Below, piece after piece: positions 10,723-21,227 of a stretch of 64,000 bases of DNA. Within the stretch, counting starts at the first letter, position 1. Every line of letters starts with the position of its first letter. Made by a program: the position numbers and the translations under genes. Under the pieces are notes generated by a model. The model was not told the origin of the DNA and did no database searches. It worked only from the letters and a program-made list of their open reading frames with translations. This DNA is from Emiliania huxleyi CCMP1516 (Eukaryota > Haptophyta > Isochrysidales > Noelaerhabdaceae), in NCBI RefSeq assembly GCF_000372725.1, contig NW_005198965.1, forward strand, positions 321,455 to 385,454, read 5' to 3'.

Positions 10723-11747
10723 ATGGCCACCCTCCGCGGTGCCGCCTGCTCGTCGCCCTGCCTCGTCGCCGCGCTCGGCCTCGCGCCGCTGCCCGACCTC
10801 TCCATCGCCTGCGCGACCGCACCCGTCCGCTGCGCGTGGGTGCGGGATCACGGCGGCAGGCTGACTGCGCAGCTCTCTCCGCCCGGAGTGGGCGACGGCC
10901 CCCTGCTGCCGCTCGGCCACCAGGCCGCCACCGACGAAGGGCTGGGCTGCCCGATCCTCGCTGACGCGGCGCTTGACCCGCTGCCGCCTCGCGAGGTGCG
11001 GCTGGGTGCGGTGGCGGTAGCCATTGACGCCGACGAGCGGGTGCTGCTGACGCGCCGGCCGCAGAGCATGCGCTCATTTCCGGGCGCGTGGGTGATGCCG
11101 GGCGGGTCCGTCGACGTGTCGGACGCGACGGCCGCGGCGGCGGCGCTGAGGGAGCTTCACGAGGAGACGGGGCTGGCTGTGGCCGAGGGCGGCGGCGGCA
11201 GCGGCGGCGGCGAGGCGGCGGCGGCCTGCCTGTGGGAGTCATGCTTCCCGGTCAGCCGCGATCGGTGGCGCGAAGCGCGGGCGGCGGGCGGCCGCGTGAG
11301 CCACTTTTTGGCGCGCCTCGGCTGCGACTTCCGGCGGACGCACCCGCAAGCACCCGAAGGTGCTATCGTGGTTATAGGTTGCCTTTGTGCCGGTGCGGGT
11401 GGGCGAGCCGCCGCCGCTCGTCCTGCAGCCCGAGGAGTGCGACTGCGCCGTGTGGGTGGCCAAGCGCCGCGCGGAGAGCGGCCGGCGCTTCACTCGGACT
11501 GAGTGGCCCATCGACCGACCCGCAGGTGCCACTGGCGGAGGCGGCAGGCCTTGTGCGCGACGCCGACGGCAGCCCCGCGGGCTACGAGCGAGCTCGCGTC
11601 ATGGGCGGAGGCGGCGGGCCGGCGGTGCCGCTGGCGTCGCTGCGTGGAGTCTACCCGAACGAGGTGGGGGAGGGAATCGCGCGAGGGCACTTGTGGGCGC
11701 TTCGCCAGCTGTTGGCGATGCGCCGGGGGCAAAAAGAAACTATTTGA
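10723..11747 (+). CDS. Nudix hydrolase, NUDT17-like
   Basis: Hydrolase of nucleoside-diphosphate-linked substrates, 290 aa in three exons: 10723-11295, 11378-11455, 11526-11747. The Nudix region starts at LGAVAVAID (about residue 90), continues FPGAWVMPGGSVD and carries the catalytic helix LRELHEETGL. After it come WESCFPV and, in exon 2, VGEPPPLVLQPEECDCAVW joined to VPLAEAAGLV in exon 3, which is the usual Nudix C-terminal strand-helix. NUDT17 proteins share the long N-terminal part and the WES(V/C)(Y/F)P motif. Both introns are phase 0, GT-AG (82 and 70 nt), and removing them restores continuous similarity. Without splicing, exon 1 would read on into low-complexity sequence. Confidence 0.8.
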
Positions 11748-11917
11748 TTCTACAAAGTATAGCGCCCGCGCACATGTTGCTCTAGGCTAGTTCCATTTCA
11801 CAGTGGCACAGCTCATTTGCGCCATTTTGTACCTCTCGGTGCCTTCCAGAGGCAGCTCCGACCCCGCCGAGTAGATGGGCGCACACCAGCAGAGGCGCGT
11901 GCAGGGGGCGCGGTCGA

Positions 11918-12278
11918 TAGAGCTGTTTAACGTTGGGAGCTGAACAGTGTTGCTAGTGTTAACAGTAACAACAGAACAACAGTGGGGCTCCCCAACAACA
12001 GTAGCTAACGTTAGGCCGGCTGAACAACAATAAGGAAGGCCTGGCAGTGACCCACGACGATCTCCAGCGTCCAGTGCGGGTAATACCCGAAAATACCCGG
12101 GAAACCCCAGGTATTTTCGGGTTTTACCCGGGGTTTTTGCCATTTTCTGCTTGCTGGCCGCTGAACAACAGTAACAAACAGTAACAGCATGGGCTGGGGT
12201 GAACACTTGAACAACGTTAAGGATTTCAGCCAACACTAGCGCAACTGTTAGGCCCAAAATTAATGTTAAACAGCTCTA
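11918..12278. mobile_element. hAT-like MITE with 8-bp target duplication
   Basis: A 361-bp non-coding element with perfect 14-bp terminal inverted repeats TAGAGCTGTTTAAC (11918-11931; inverse at 12265-12278). The inverted similarity extends imperfectly about 30 bp further inward (both ends reach GCTAGTGTT). It is flanked by an identical 8-bp direct repeat GCGGTCGA (11910-11917 and 12279-12286), the duplication length of hAT-superfamily transposons. The inside is AT-richer than the surroundings, with many AACAACAGT units and a palindrome around CCCGGG at 12080-12135. No transposase frame is present, so it would need a transposase made elsewhere. Confidence 0.85.
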
Positions 12279-13907
12279 GCGGTCGAGCGCGGGCGCCGGG
12301 GTGTGTGTGCGCCCGTCCACTCGGCGGGGTCGCGGCTCCCTCTGCGCGTCCTGGGGAGGTACAAAATTGTCCGCCGGAGACGACTCGACGCCGCTGAGAT
12401 CGGAGATCAAGCTCTGACAGGTCGCACGTCGCTCCTTTGACGCCGACGTGACTCGCCCGTGCAGAGCACATCAACGATCAAGTACACGGCCTCGACGCGC
12501 AGGGTACGACGCCTGCGACCCGTCTCGGGTCAGGTGGCACGACGCTCATCGCGCCTGCCAGCGCTGCCGTGCAGGCTGCCACGACAAGGTCGAGCACGCT
12601 TCTATACGCTCGCCCAGCCTTCCTTTCCATCCCATTAGGCAGCCTGGGAACGGTGGCGGTCAGAGGCAAAGCCTGCGAGGGGTGGTGGAACCACATGTCA
12701 CGGCTACTGCCGGCTCGACCCCGCGATAGCCTCCGGAGGCTGACTTTGCGGCACCATCATCGGACGGTGTCGACGAGTTGGGTCGCTCTCGCGGTAGCCA
12801 GATGACCTCTCATACTAGGATCATCGGCCATGGCCGCAGGGAGCGCGGGGGAGGGCGCTGGGAGCAACACGGAGCTCGGCCTCCGTTGGACGTTTTCAAG
12901 GTTAGCGTGTCAGGGTGAATTGGAACTAGCCCTAGATATCACCAGGTAGCAGGTTGGCGTTACGGATCAGGAGTGAGGAGATACTGGGAGTCGGCCCCGG
13001 CGCGAAGCAACGCGGACTGCCGAGCTATCGATTACGCGAGTCGCGAGTCGGAGCGGAGCGGCGCGAGAGGGAAGTCGGGCCGGGGCGCGGGGGGCGTGTT
13101 GTCGGCCGTCGCCCCGCAGCCCGCACGCGGATCGCGCCGGCCGGCGAGCTGCGTCCATACACGGAAGCCTCTGGGGCGAATCCTATCCATTGGGACAGCG
13201 TCGAGTCGACATGCGAGTCGAGTCGAGCTTTCAGCTAAGTCTCTCCCCGATTCTCTCCTCCTCCGGTACGTTTTGTGGCCTCTCTCTCTCTCTCACTCTC
13301 TACTCTCTTGACTCTTCTCTCGTCTCTGCTGACGACTCGTCTGTCCGCGCCGCAGTGTTTTGTCCTACCTAGGTCCTAGGTTTTGTCCCACCGGCTGAGC
13401 ATTTGCTCTTTCCCGCCCCGGGGTTGTGCTGTCTTCCTCCTCCTCTCCGCCTTTCCCCGGGGAGTCGATTAGGCTTAGCTATGGACGGGTTATCCCGGTC
13501 CGGAGATAGCCCCCTTCCTTCGCTGTATCCTATATACTTTGAGGTTAGGGCATCAAAAGTGCTCAAAAGTGGTTCACAGAGTGGAGGCGGCGGTCGCCGT
13601 CCTAAGATAAACTGCCCAGATACCACACAACAAATAATCCTGCTGCAAAAGACCGCACGCATGGGTGGGTGGGCATGGATGGGCGGGGACCTGCTCTCCT
13701 CTTTCTGTCTGTTTTTATTTTCCACACACAGCAGAAATGATGAATAAAATGTGGCTGCTTGCGTGGGGGCCGCTTCACCGGCGTCCGGCCGGCCCCCGGG
13801 TGCGCGCGAAAACGTGAAGGACGGGTTACCCGCAACTGTTTAGTGTGTGATCTCGGTTGACCTCCACAGTCAGCGCGCGCGCTTGCGCTTTGCGGGTTAA
13901 GGCCACG
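12279..13907. other. Intergenic, nothing firm
   Basis: About 1.6 kb without a supported gene. Open frames here lack domains and are short. A pyrimidine-rich CTCTCT stretch at 13275-13330 may belong to the promoter of the gene starting at 13908. Confidence 0.45.
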
Positions 13908-15469
13908 ATGGATAGCGCCTTCTGGGAGGCCGTCTGGGATGGCCCTTTTACGGGCAAGGACGGAAAGAGACAACGGGCGGGGCCTGGTGGCACCCACCCT
14001 TCGTCGCCCAGGCTCGATCAGCATGGCACTGTGGCCGTTCCAAACCGGAAGCTCATTACTCAGCTTCGCGCTGTTCAGCATGCTCTCGCCCAGGGCGTGC
14101 TCGATCCGACCAAGGTGATGGTGGTGCCGCACGAAAACCGGACCGACACGTGGTTCCTCCGCTTCACCAACCTCGAGAGCGACGAATGGCGTGGAGGCGA
14201 GATTGTGGCGTGGATCGTCTTTGATTACGTGCCCGACCGTGGTAAGGGCACCTCCAAGCCGCTCGCGACGTTCCCCGATAAGCCGCCGCTCTTCGGCGTC
14301 CTGACACCGACGGGCGTCTTCACGCCACAGACTGGAGCTAAGTGGGTTTGCTTGCCGGGCCTTGCGCAGGGCTTTGGCAACGAGGAGCTGGTATGGCAGA
14401 CCGTCTACAGTGGGCAGTTGCCTGGCAGCCACCCCCGCTACAATTTTGACCTCGTTGCTGTGGCGGCCACGCGGTGAGGGTGACAAGCGCAAACCCAAAG
14501 AACGTTCACTTCAAGGGGGGCTCTGCCCTCCCCGTGCTCGATGGAAGCATGGTCAACTACGTGCGGGTGCTCCTCGACCAGTTTGATTCACCCGGAGGCT
14601 GGTACAAGTTGGCAACCATCGGGGCTGACGAACACGTCGACGGGATGCACGATCGCAGCGTGCTCGCGGCCAACGTTGCAAACGGCACCACCGGCGCTAT
14701 GCTGCGCGACGCAGCGCGGTGGAACGAGGAGCATCTCGGCCCGCTGATGGAGAAGTTCCGCGAGGCTGACGCGTCGCTCCAAGGCGCTGCACCCCCGCCA
14801 CCCCCGCCACCAGCCCCGCCACTGCCCGCCGGTACGGGACCACCGCTGGAGGGCGGCGGCGGCGGCGGCGGCGCCGAAGGCTTGCCACCCGGCAGTGGCA
14901 GTGAGAGCGCTGTCATCAAGAGGGAGATTGAGGAGGCAGTGCAGCAGATCGAAACGGCAGTCAAGCAAGAGGTCAAGCCGGAGGGCAGCTCACCACCGAG
15001 CGCTGCCGAGACCTCCCGCCCGTCTCGCAAGAGGGCGCGAGCGGTTCGTAGTGAGCCGGAGAGTGAGCAGCTCTTTGGAGTGGCGCCAGGGGCGCGCGTG
15101 CGCACCGTCGGGCTGGAGCAGGAGAAGTACAACTCGCTGGAAGGGGTCGCCGTGCGGCTCTACGCGGACGGTGAGGCTCAGGGCCGGTGGAGGGTGGAGT
15201 GCGACAGTGGCGAAAAGTTGGCGATCAAGGCGGCCAACCTGGAGACATTGCGCCCGGCCGCGCCGCCACCTGCGTCGTATGGGTATGCCGTTGTGGGTAC
15301 GCGCGTCAGTGTGCTATGGGACGCGCGTGAGCGCCCGCAGTGGTACGCAGGCAGGGTGGCTGACTTCTCTGCGATCACCGGCAAGCATCTCGTGCGATAC
15401 GACGACACCGACCAGAAGTGGCATGACTTGCGAGACGACGAGAGGCACGGGCAACTCCGTTGGCTCTAA
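13908..15469 (+). CDS. E2 (UBC-fold)-like protein with C-terminal Tudor-like domain
   Basis: Start chosen at 13908 (GGCCACGATGG context). The first part reads like a ubiquitin-conjugating fold: KLITQLRAVQHAL, W-FLRFTNLESDEWRGGEIV, then KPPLFGVLTPTGVFTP and WVCLPG, where E2s of the UBE2J kind have PP..(F/L)LTP.GRF...CLS. The second part, in another frame from about 14450, continues with VHFKGGSALPVLDGSMVNYV, a Pro-rich linker, a basic stretch, an RWRVECDSGEKLAIKAANLE module and a final Tudor-like WYAGRV...RYDDTDQKWHDL. A short intron or a one-base shift lies between about 14440 and 14475; I could not fix it. Whether VCLPG supplies a working catalytic Cys is open. Function inferred: an E2-related enzyme or pseudo-enzyme tethered to chromatin. 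Confidence 0.65.
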
Positions 15470-16003
15470 GCCTCAGTCCGCATCAAGATTTAGCCAGCTG
15501 GTAAAGTCGTTGGCTCCAGCTCGCGACGCGCGGCCGCGGGCTGCTCTGTCGGGGCTGACTGAGGCGCTGGCGTATCTTGAGAGTGGCCTCTGCACCGTGC
15601 ATCAGCTGCTCTGTACGGCTCTTCTCAAGAGCAGAAGCAGCAGCAGCACGGTAGCAAGGAGCAACCCTCAGCTAACCAGCAGCTTATAGAGTACGGCTTA
15701 GGCTGAGAGAGTCATGTTGCGTGTTGGAGCTGTTCCTGTTGGTGTTGCGTGTAAAGCCGTACGACTCTAGGTTCTGCTTCTGGTGCGGGAAAGGTGAAAT
15801 AATACATCTCGCCAGCGGCCTACGTACCACTACTGGTTCTGCGCGCAAAAGCAAGCTCCGCGTAGGCGCGTTCTCGGGAAGACCCCGAGAATAAGAGAGC
15901 TGGACAATGTGTCAAGCGCGGGATGCAGACACCTCACAAGCTGTACCGAACCAACGTCCCACAGCACTTCATCTCTCCCCTCCGCTCCCCCCCACCACGA
16001 CTC
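15470..16003. other. Intergenic between convergent genes
   Basis: Holds the 3' ends of two convergent transcripts (14-15.5 kb on + and 16-18.7 kb on -). No gene, repeat or RNA is recognised. Confidence 0.5.
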
Positions 16004-18678
16004 TCAGCGCGAGCCCAGCCCCTGCAGAGATCGCGCCATCAAGTCGTCGGCCAGCGACGGCGGTGGCGTCGGGCAGGGCGGCGGCTGGGGAGGCCCCGTC
16101 TCGCCCCTAGTCGGCGGGGTCGCGATGGCACTCGCGCCCCCCATCGCTGGCGACGGGGTGGCCGCCGCCACCGCCGCAGCTGCTGGCGGCGGCGGTGAGC
16201 CGCTGAGAGGCGACTGGAAGGCGAGGCCCGGAAGGCCAGGGCTAGTGGCGGTGGGAGGCGCCGGTGCAAGCGACAGGGGCGTCATGGCGCCCAAGAGCTC
16301 CTCGAGGGGTGAGGCGGCGGCGCCCACCGCCACCAGCGCCGGCTGCAGCGCCGGCGAGCAGGCTCGAGCTGTGGCCGCGCTCGCCTCCGGCGTGCCAAAG
16401 TCATTGAAGTCGAAGAGGCTCCCCTCGAAACTGGTCTGCGCCGGCGGCACGGGCGGCGCGGGCGGCGCGGGCGATGCGGCTGCGGTCGAGGCGGCGGGTG
16501 CGGGTGCGGCGGAGAGTGGGCTGGAGTGCGGCTGCGCGTCGGAGGCGCCGTTGACCGAGAGAGAGAGCCGGCCTCGCCACTCAGTCGCCGCCGCCACCAG
16601 CGCCTGTTGTCTGACCGGTAGCCCCACGTCCCCCGCGGTGGCAGCGGAAGCGGCGACACCGCCACTGCGCGCGGCCGACGCGGGCTGCCTCGGTGGCGCC
16701 GCCCCGAGCGGCGGGTTGGGAGGCGAGCAGAATGCGTCTCTCCCCCTCCGGGAGCCGCCGCAGGAGCCGCCGCCGTCGCAGGAGCCCTCCTCCCTCGCCG
16801 CCGCGCCGCCGCGCCCGTTGGCCGTGCCGGGCCGGAGGTCAAGCCAGTGAGGCAGCTCCGACGACGAGCCTCGCGACAAGCCAACCGCGTCGCTGCCCTC
16901 ACTCATGCTGTCCTGCCGGCTCAGCCGCTCGCTGCTGCCGTGCTCGCTCCATCTCCCGCCGCTCGCCCGCCCCTCCTTGGCCGCCTTGCCCGCCCACTGC
17001 TGCGCCGCCGCCGCGGCCGCCGTCGCCTCCTTGGCCGCCTTTGCAAGCGCGGGCCCGAACCGCTGCTCTGCGGCGCTGGTCGCCGTCGCCGCCTTGTCGC
17101 GCGCAGCGGCCGCCGCCGACGCCGCGCGGCTGAGCAGCTCGCCGCGTGCGGAGGGGCGCGTGTCGGCAACCATGGCGAGCGGCGCGGCGCACGCGCGCTC
17201 GAAGGCGGAGTGCTTTCGGCTCTCGTCCGACATGTCGGCGTACTCGCGGACAAACGCCTGCCAGAGGGGCGACGGCGGACAGCGGCGGGGTCAGAGCGCA
17301 AGGGAGAGAGCCTAGGAGAGCGCGGGGCGGGTGGCTGCAGCCGCAGAAAGGGCGCAGAGGTGGCAGGGGCTTCGCTGGCGTGGAGAGCGACTGCTGCGTG
17401 GAAATCGGGCGGAAGCGGGCGGGCGGCGGTGCGGATGCCTCGAGCAGCTGCGACGAGCGCATCGCGCGCAGGAACGGCTGCGAGAACTGCGGCGCGCCGC
17501 TGAAGAAGGCCTGTGCGAAGGGTCCGAGACGGCTCAGGGGAGGGACGCGCGAGGAGGGCGGGTGCGCTACAGACGAGATCCTCGTCGTCCATGCGCGGAT
17601 GGAGCCCGTCGCGTCTCTCGCGCGCGGGCGGAGCGGCGGGAGGCGGCGGCGGCGCGAGGCAGCGGCGATAGTGGCCGAGCAGCTGCACCATGCACAAGTT
17701 AAGCACGGCGTCGGCGACGGCCTGGTTGTCGAGCCGACTCTTCTTGCCGTTGCGCAGGTGCACGCCGAGAGACCGCTCCAGCGCCTGAGAGATGGGGCGC
17801 GGCAGCGAGGGCGCCTCATCGGAAGGCTCGGCGCCGCCCGCGATCTTGCCGGTCTCGAGGTGGACGTAGAGCACCTCCTCCTCGACAGGCTCCTTGGCGA
17901 GGGCGGGCGCGTGGCGGGCGAGGAGACCGAGCACGTACGGCATCGGCGCACACGCGTAAGAGAGCATCGCCGTCGGAAGGACGGGGATGAAGATGTGCTG
18001 CCAGGTGAGCGGGTAAAGCAGCGTGAGCGCCGCGTGCGCGCACGAGGAGACGTGACCCCACCGGCTGCCGACGAAGATGACTCGCTGCTCGAGCAGCAGG
18101 GCGCCAAGGAGCCGCACCGTGTTTGGCACCCCGAGCGCGGAGAGCAGCGGCTCGAATGAGACGCCCGTCGGTCGCTCATCGTCGTAAGGCGCGTACAGGC
18201 GGTGGCTGCCGAAGTCTCCGGCAGACACGGCCAGCGCTCCGCCCGGAGGCGGGAGCCGGGCGGCGGTGGCCGCGGCGACAAAGGCGGGGATGAAGCCACC
18301 GATGCAGTCGTGCTCAGCCCGCTCGCCCGCTCGCTGTGCAATGTCCAGCATGTGCATGAAGAGCGAGAACCACGGCCGGCGCGAGAGCACGCACAGGCAG
18401 ACGGGGCGGTGCAGGTCGCCGAGGCTGGCCAGCCGGCGTGAGAAGCCGAAGCAGCGAGAGCCGTCGTCCTCGGTCAGGGTCAGCGTGAAGGACTCGGACT
18501 GCAGCGACAGGGAAGTCGTGTCCTCCACGTCGGGGAAGCAGAACTGCTTCACGGCGGAGGTGCGGGCGGCGGCTTCGCCGGTGCCGCCGGTGAAGCTGTA
18601 AAGCAGCTCGAGCTCCTTGCCGCGTAGCGCGACGACGAGAAAGTCGTCCAGCAGCGGAGTCGAGGCGGCAAGCGGCAT
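16004..18678 (-). CDS. DENN-domain protein
   Basis: Predicted guanine-nucleotide exchange factor for Rab GTPases in membrane traffic, about 809 aa in three exons: 18678-17575, 17510-17439 and 17257-16004. uDENN: FCFPDVED ... SRRPWFSLFMHML (residues about 45-120). cDENN: LLSALGVPNTVRLLGALLLE, VIFVGS, LTLLYPLTWQHIFIPVLP, MPYVLG (about 175-265). dDENN: DNQAVADAVLNLCMVQLLGHY, then AFFSGAPQFSQPFLRAM and FVREYADMSDESRKHSAFE. Intron 17511-17574 is GT-AG, phase 0. Intron 17258-17438 appears to use a GC donor (GAG|GCATCC) and joins SSQLLE to AFVREYADM; no in-frame GT alternative was found. The C-terminal 350 residues are low-complexity Ser/Pro/Ala with FDFNDFGTP, typical of an adaptor-binding tail. 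Confidence 0.85.
17258..17438 (-). other. Probable GC-AG intron in the DENN gene
   Basis: Phase 0, 181 nt. The dDENN helix continues perfectly only if the donor is GAG|GCATCC and the acceptor CTGGCAG|GCG. All GT dinucleotides in the exon fall in a phase that would break the downstream frame. Confidence 0.55.
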
Positions 18679-18895
18679 CCGCTAACGGCGGATCTCGCGC
18701 ACCAGGCGCTGGAAGTGCAGCTTGCTTATCACGAGCTAAGTCGACTTCTGGTAGCCGCGGATCTCGCGGAGCGCGACGGGGGCGCGCACTTGGCCACAGG
18801 CAAAGAAGAATTTTACTATGAAAGCCCCTCTCACAGCAGACTGGCTCGGACTGGCACTACAAATGGCACAGAGAAGAATTCGAGGACGCAAAAAC

Positions 18896-19477
18896 TCACG
18901 CAGGACGAACGCGCACCCCCAGGGCTAGGGCTCTCTTGCCCGCGACCCGATACCAATCATCCGGCCCCGCCCACTTCTCTACACCATGCAGATCCATCTC
19001 GACCTTGTCGGGAAGGACGCGCATTGTCGTGCGCACGGGGCTGCCCGCCTTGGGAACGCCCCAAGGATGACCGTTGCGAGGGGCAGTGAGCTGCATGTCG
19101 CCGGTCTGCATCGTCACCGTGTTCTCATCTGTGACTCGGATGCCGTAGAGCGTATCATGAAAGTAGCCTCCATGTGGCAGCATCACCTTCAGCGCCGGGA
19201 GGAAGATTGCCGCGACCTCAGCGTCCGTTGCGCCCGGCCCCAGCCCTCCGAACGACCGCATCACATCCGGAAACATTCGGATGGCACTGATGGCCTCCGC
19301 ATCATCAGCAAACTCCTCGACGCCCACCGAACCGGCCCCGATGGCCATGCCTCCTGCCCCTGCGTAAGGCCCGCCGACTAACTTGTGCTTGATGCTCTCA
19401 AAGCTGGATGCCATTTCCGCCATCGAGAATGATGCACTCACGAACGCAACACACGAAAGCACCAGCCGCGGCTGCAT
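18896..19477 (-). CDS. Secreted or plastid-targeted protein, unknown
   Basis: About 193 aa from the Met at 19477, where a signal peptide begins (MQPRLVLSCVAFVSASFS). The frame is open further upstream, but that part includes the promoter region of the divergent gene. The mature part has a Gly-rich segment (GGPYAGAGGMAIGAGSVG), an acidic stretch and a beta-rich end (RVLPDKVEMDLHGVEKW, DDWYRVAGKRALALG). No known domain is recognised. A striking point: about 85 bp of its 3' end (18909-18985) is closely similar to part of the dispersed repeat at 25625-25712. It lies head to head with the gene at 19763. Confidence 0.6.
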   Translation of the reverse strand: MQPRLVLSCVAFVSASFSMAEMASSFESIKHKLVGGPYAGAGGMAIGAGSVGVEEFADDAEAISAIRMFPDVMRSFGGLGPGATDAEVAAIFLPALKVMLPHGGYFHDTLYGIRVTDENTVTMQTGDMQLTAPRNGHPWGVPKAGSPVRTTMRVLPDKVEMDLHGVEKWAGPDDWYRVAGKRALALGVRVRPA

Positions 19478-19514
19478 GCACTGCCCACGTTCGCCGTTTG
19501 TTGACCTTTCTCGG

Positions 19515-19530
19515 ACGTGTCTATAAAAGA
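19515..19530 (+). promoter_or_regulatory. Possible TATA box
   Basis: TCTATAAAAGAG about 240 bp before the Met at 19763, in the 285-bp gap between two divergent genes. A consensus TATA is uncommon in this GC-rich window. The transcription start is unknown. Confidence 0.3.
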
Positions 19531-19762
19531 GCGGGAAGGGACGAAAATTTCTTGGTGGTGTATCTAGATACGCGGGAGGACCCACACACAAGCTTTTTTG
19601 AGCCAGCCAGCCGGCGCCCGGGAGAGTTTTTTGTCCCACTCCTCACTCTTGACTCTGATTCTGACTGCCAACTGGCTGGGCAATCGCAGTCTTGCAATCG
19701 GGCGGTGACTCGTCGTCTCTGTTCTCTTGTCTCTGCTTCGGCGACGGCGAATTGGGCTGGTG

Positions 19763-20497
19763 ATGCTGCGGCACGGCTTGACGCGCTCGCGTTCACGCAT
19801 TTGCAGTCCGTTGGTCCGCTTCCCTCTCATTTGCAGTCCCACGATCCGCTTCCCTCTCATTTGCAGTCCCTCGGTCCGCTTCCCTCTCGCTCGTTCCTTG
19901 AGCAGCAGCACGCGCCCGCGCAATCCGTCGCACTCGCTTGTGGCGGCGCTCGAGCAAGAGGCTGGGCCGTCCAACGCATCAGGGGCAGGACTGCTCGTGA
20001 CCGGCGGAGTGCTCTTGGCAGCAGGAGCGCTCTGCTATCTGGCCTACGACAAGGCCGTCCGGGCGTACGCCTTTATGCTCCTCGGCTCGGCTGCTACAGA
20101 GCAGCTATTCATGCAGCAGCTCGAGGGCAAGGTTGAGCTCGAGCTGCTGCTCACGCCCTTCTCCTCCACGGGCGAGATCTGCGGCCTCCTATCGCCCGTC
20201 GCGGAGGCGCCCTCCACTCCCGGTCCCCTCAAGCACCGCGCCTTCACGCTCATCGGCCCGAACGACCAGCTCACCAAGCGCACGCGCGAGAGGCACGCAA
20301 CTCTCGGCATCAGGCAGCAGCCGCCAGTCGCGATGGTGCGCCGCGTGGACCTACTCGCGCCGGTGAGCCTGACGGCGCTCGTGGAGGACGAGCCCGCGCC
20401 GGTGAGCCTCTTTGTCCGCAAGAGCCGTGGACAGACCGAGTTCTTCACCGAGAGGCCCCTTGACTGGGGCGGAGTTAGCCTGGCGGAGATGCGCTGA
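19763..20497 (+). CDS. Single-pass membrane protein with repeat-built leader
   Basis: About 244 aa. The N-terminus is basic and contains three in-frame 10-residue repeats (ICSPLVRFPL, ICSPTIRFPL, ICSPSVRFPL), encoded by three 30-bp tandem units at 19799-19888; it lacks acidic residues and could be an organelle presequence. A hydrophobic helix follows (GLLVTGGVLLAAGALCYLAY). The C-terminal half looks globular (KVELELLLTPFSSTGEICGLL ... RRVDLLAPVSLTALVED). No family recognised. An upstream in-frame TTG would add 12 residues, but ATG is preferred. It is divergent from the 18.9-kb gene across a short shared promoter. Confidence 0.6.
   Translation: MLRHGLTRSRSRICSPLVRFPLICSPTIRFPLICSPSVRFPLARSLSSSTRPRNPSHSLVAALEQEAGPSNASGAGLLVTGGVLLAAGALCYLAYDKAVRAYAFMLLGSAATEQLFMQQLEGKVELELLLTPFSSTGEICGLLSPVAEAPSTPGPLKHRAFTLIGPNDQLTKRTRERHATLGIRQQPPVAMVRRVDLLAPVSLTALVEDEPAPVSLFVRKSRGQTEFFTERPLDWGGVSLAEMR
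19799..19888 (+). repeat. Three 30-bp tandem repeats inside a coding leader
   Basis: Unit ATTTGCAGTCC, a variable 4-6 bases, then TCCGCTTCCCTCTC, repeated three times exactly 30 bp apart so the reading frame is kept. Confidence 0.9.
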
Positions 20498-20758
20498 GCG
20501 GAGGCGACGACGGACGAGGGGTTTTTGGCGCGACTCCCCATGCGGCGTGTCCCCTCGTCGCTCGGGCCCTGTGCTGGCTGGTCCCAGAGTATTTGGGAAG
20601 AGTTCATATACTTGTAAGAGGACCGAGACCAACGCGGGGCCGACAACACGATCGCCAATCCCCGGGACGTCCGAGAGACTCGAGCGTCGAGAGCGCGCGT
20701 TTAGATGATGTTGATGAGAGCGGAGCAACCGCGACTCAAAATAGTGGGAAGTGGAGTA

Positions 20759-21122
20759 TCAGCCCATCGCGCCCATCGCCGCCTGTGCGGCTTGCGCCTG
20801 CGCCGCCTGCTGCCCCAGAATTTCCTGCACCTTCCCATGTACCGTCATGTACTTGTGCACGCATCTGTCCACGCACGTCGCCTCGCCGACGCTGAGCGCC
20901 TCCTCTTTGTACGTCGCCACGCACTTTTTGAAGCACTGCTCAGTCATCCTGCGATACGGCGGGACTTCCGCTGAAAGCGGGCCGCGGCATGGTGCACGGT
21001 GTGCGGGCGCGCAGCAGGCAGCGCCGGCGGCAAGCGGCAACGCGCGCGACGCGAGGAGGGAGCGCGCACTTGTTGAACATGTCGGTGATCGCCTCGAGCT
21101 CATTCTGCTGCGCGCGCTGCAT
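20759..21122 (-). CDS. TIM10: Mitochondrial small TIM chaperone, TIM10-like
   Basis: Intermembrane-space chaperone that escorts hydrophobic carrier precursors to the TIM22 complex. Two exons, 21122-21070 and 20948-20759, give 80 aa. The 121-nt intron is phase 2, GT-AG, and its removal creates the codon for Lys in DMFNKMTEQCFKKC. The hallmark twin CX3C motifs are CFKKC and CVDRC, 15 residues apart, with the family stretch SVGEATCVDRCVHKYM between and after. The C-terminus is an Ala/Gln/Met tail. TIM10 is preferred over TIM9 because of N/R-M-T before the first motif, although this assignment is by eye. A GTG 16 codons upstream is not favoured as a start. Confidence 0.85.
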
Positions 21123-21227
21123 GCTGGTTGGCACTGCTGCCGGGACGACGCTCACGGGGACGACGCTCACGCTGCGACGCTCACGCCGGGGGTGAGAATT
21201 TAAAGAAAAGCCTCGACCTCTGTCCTT

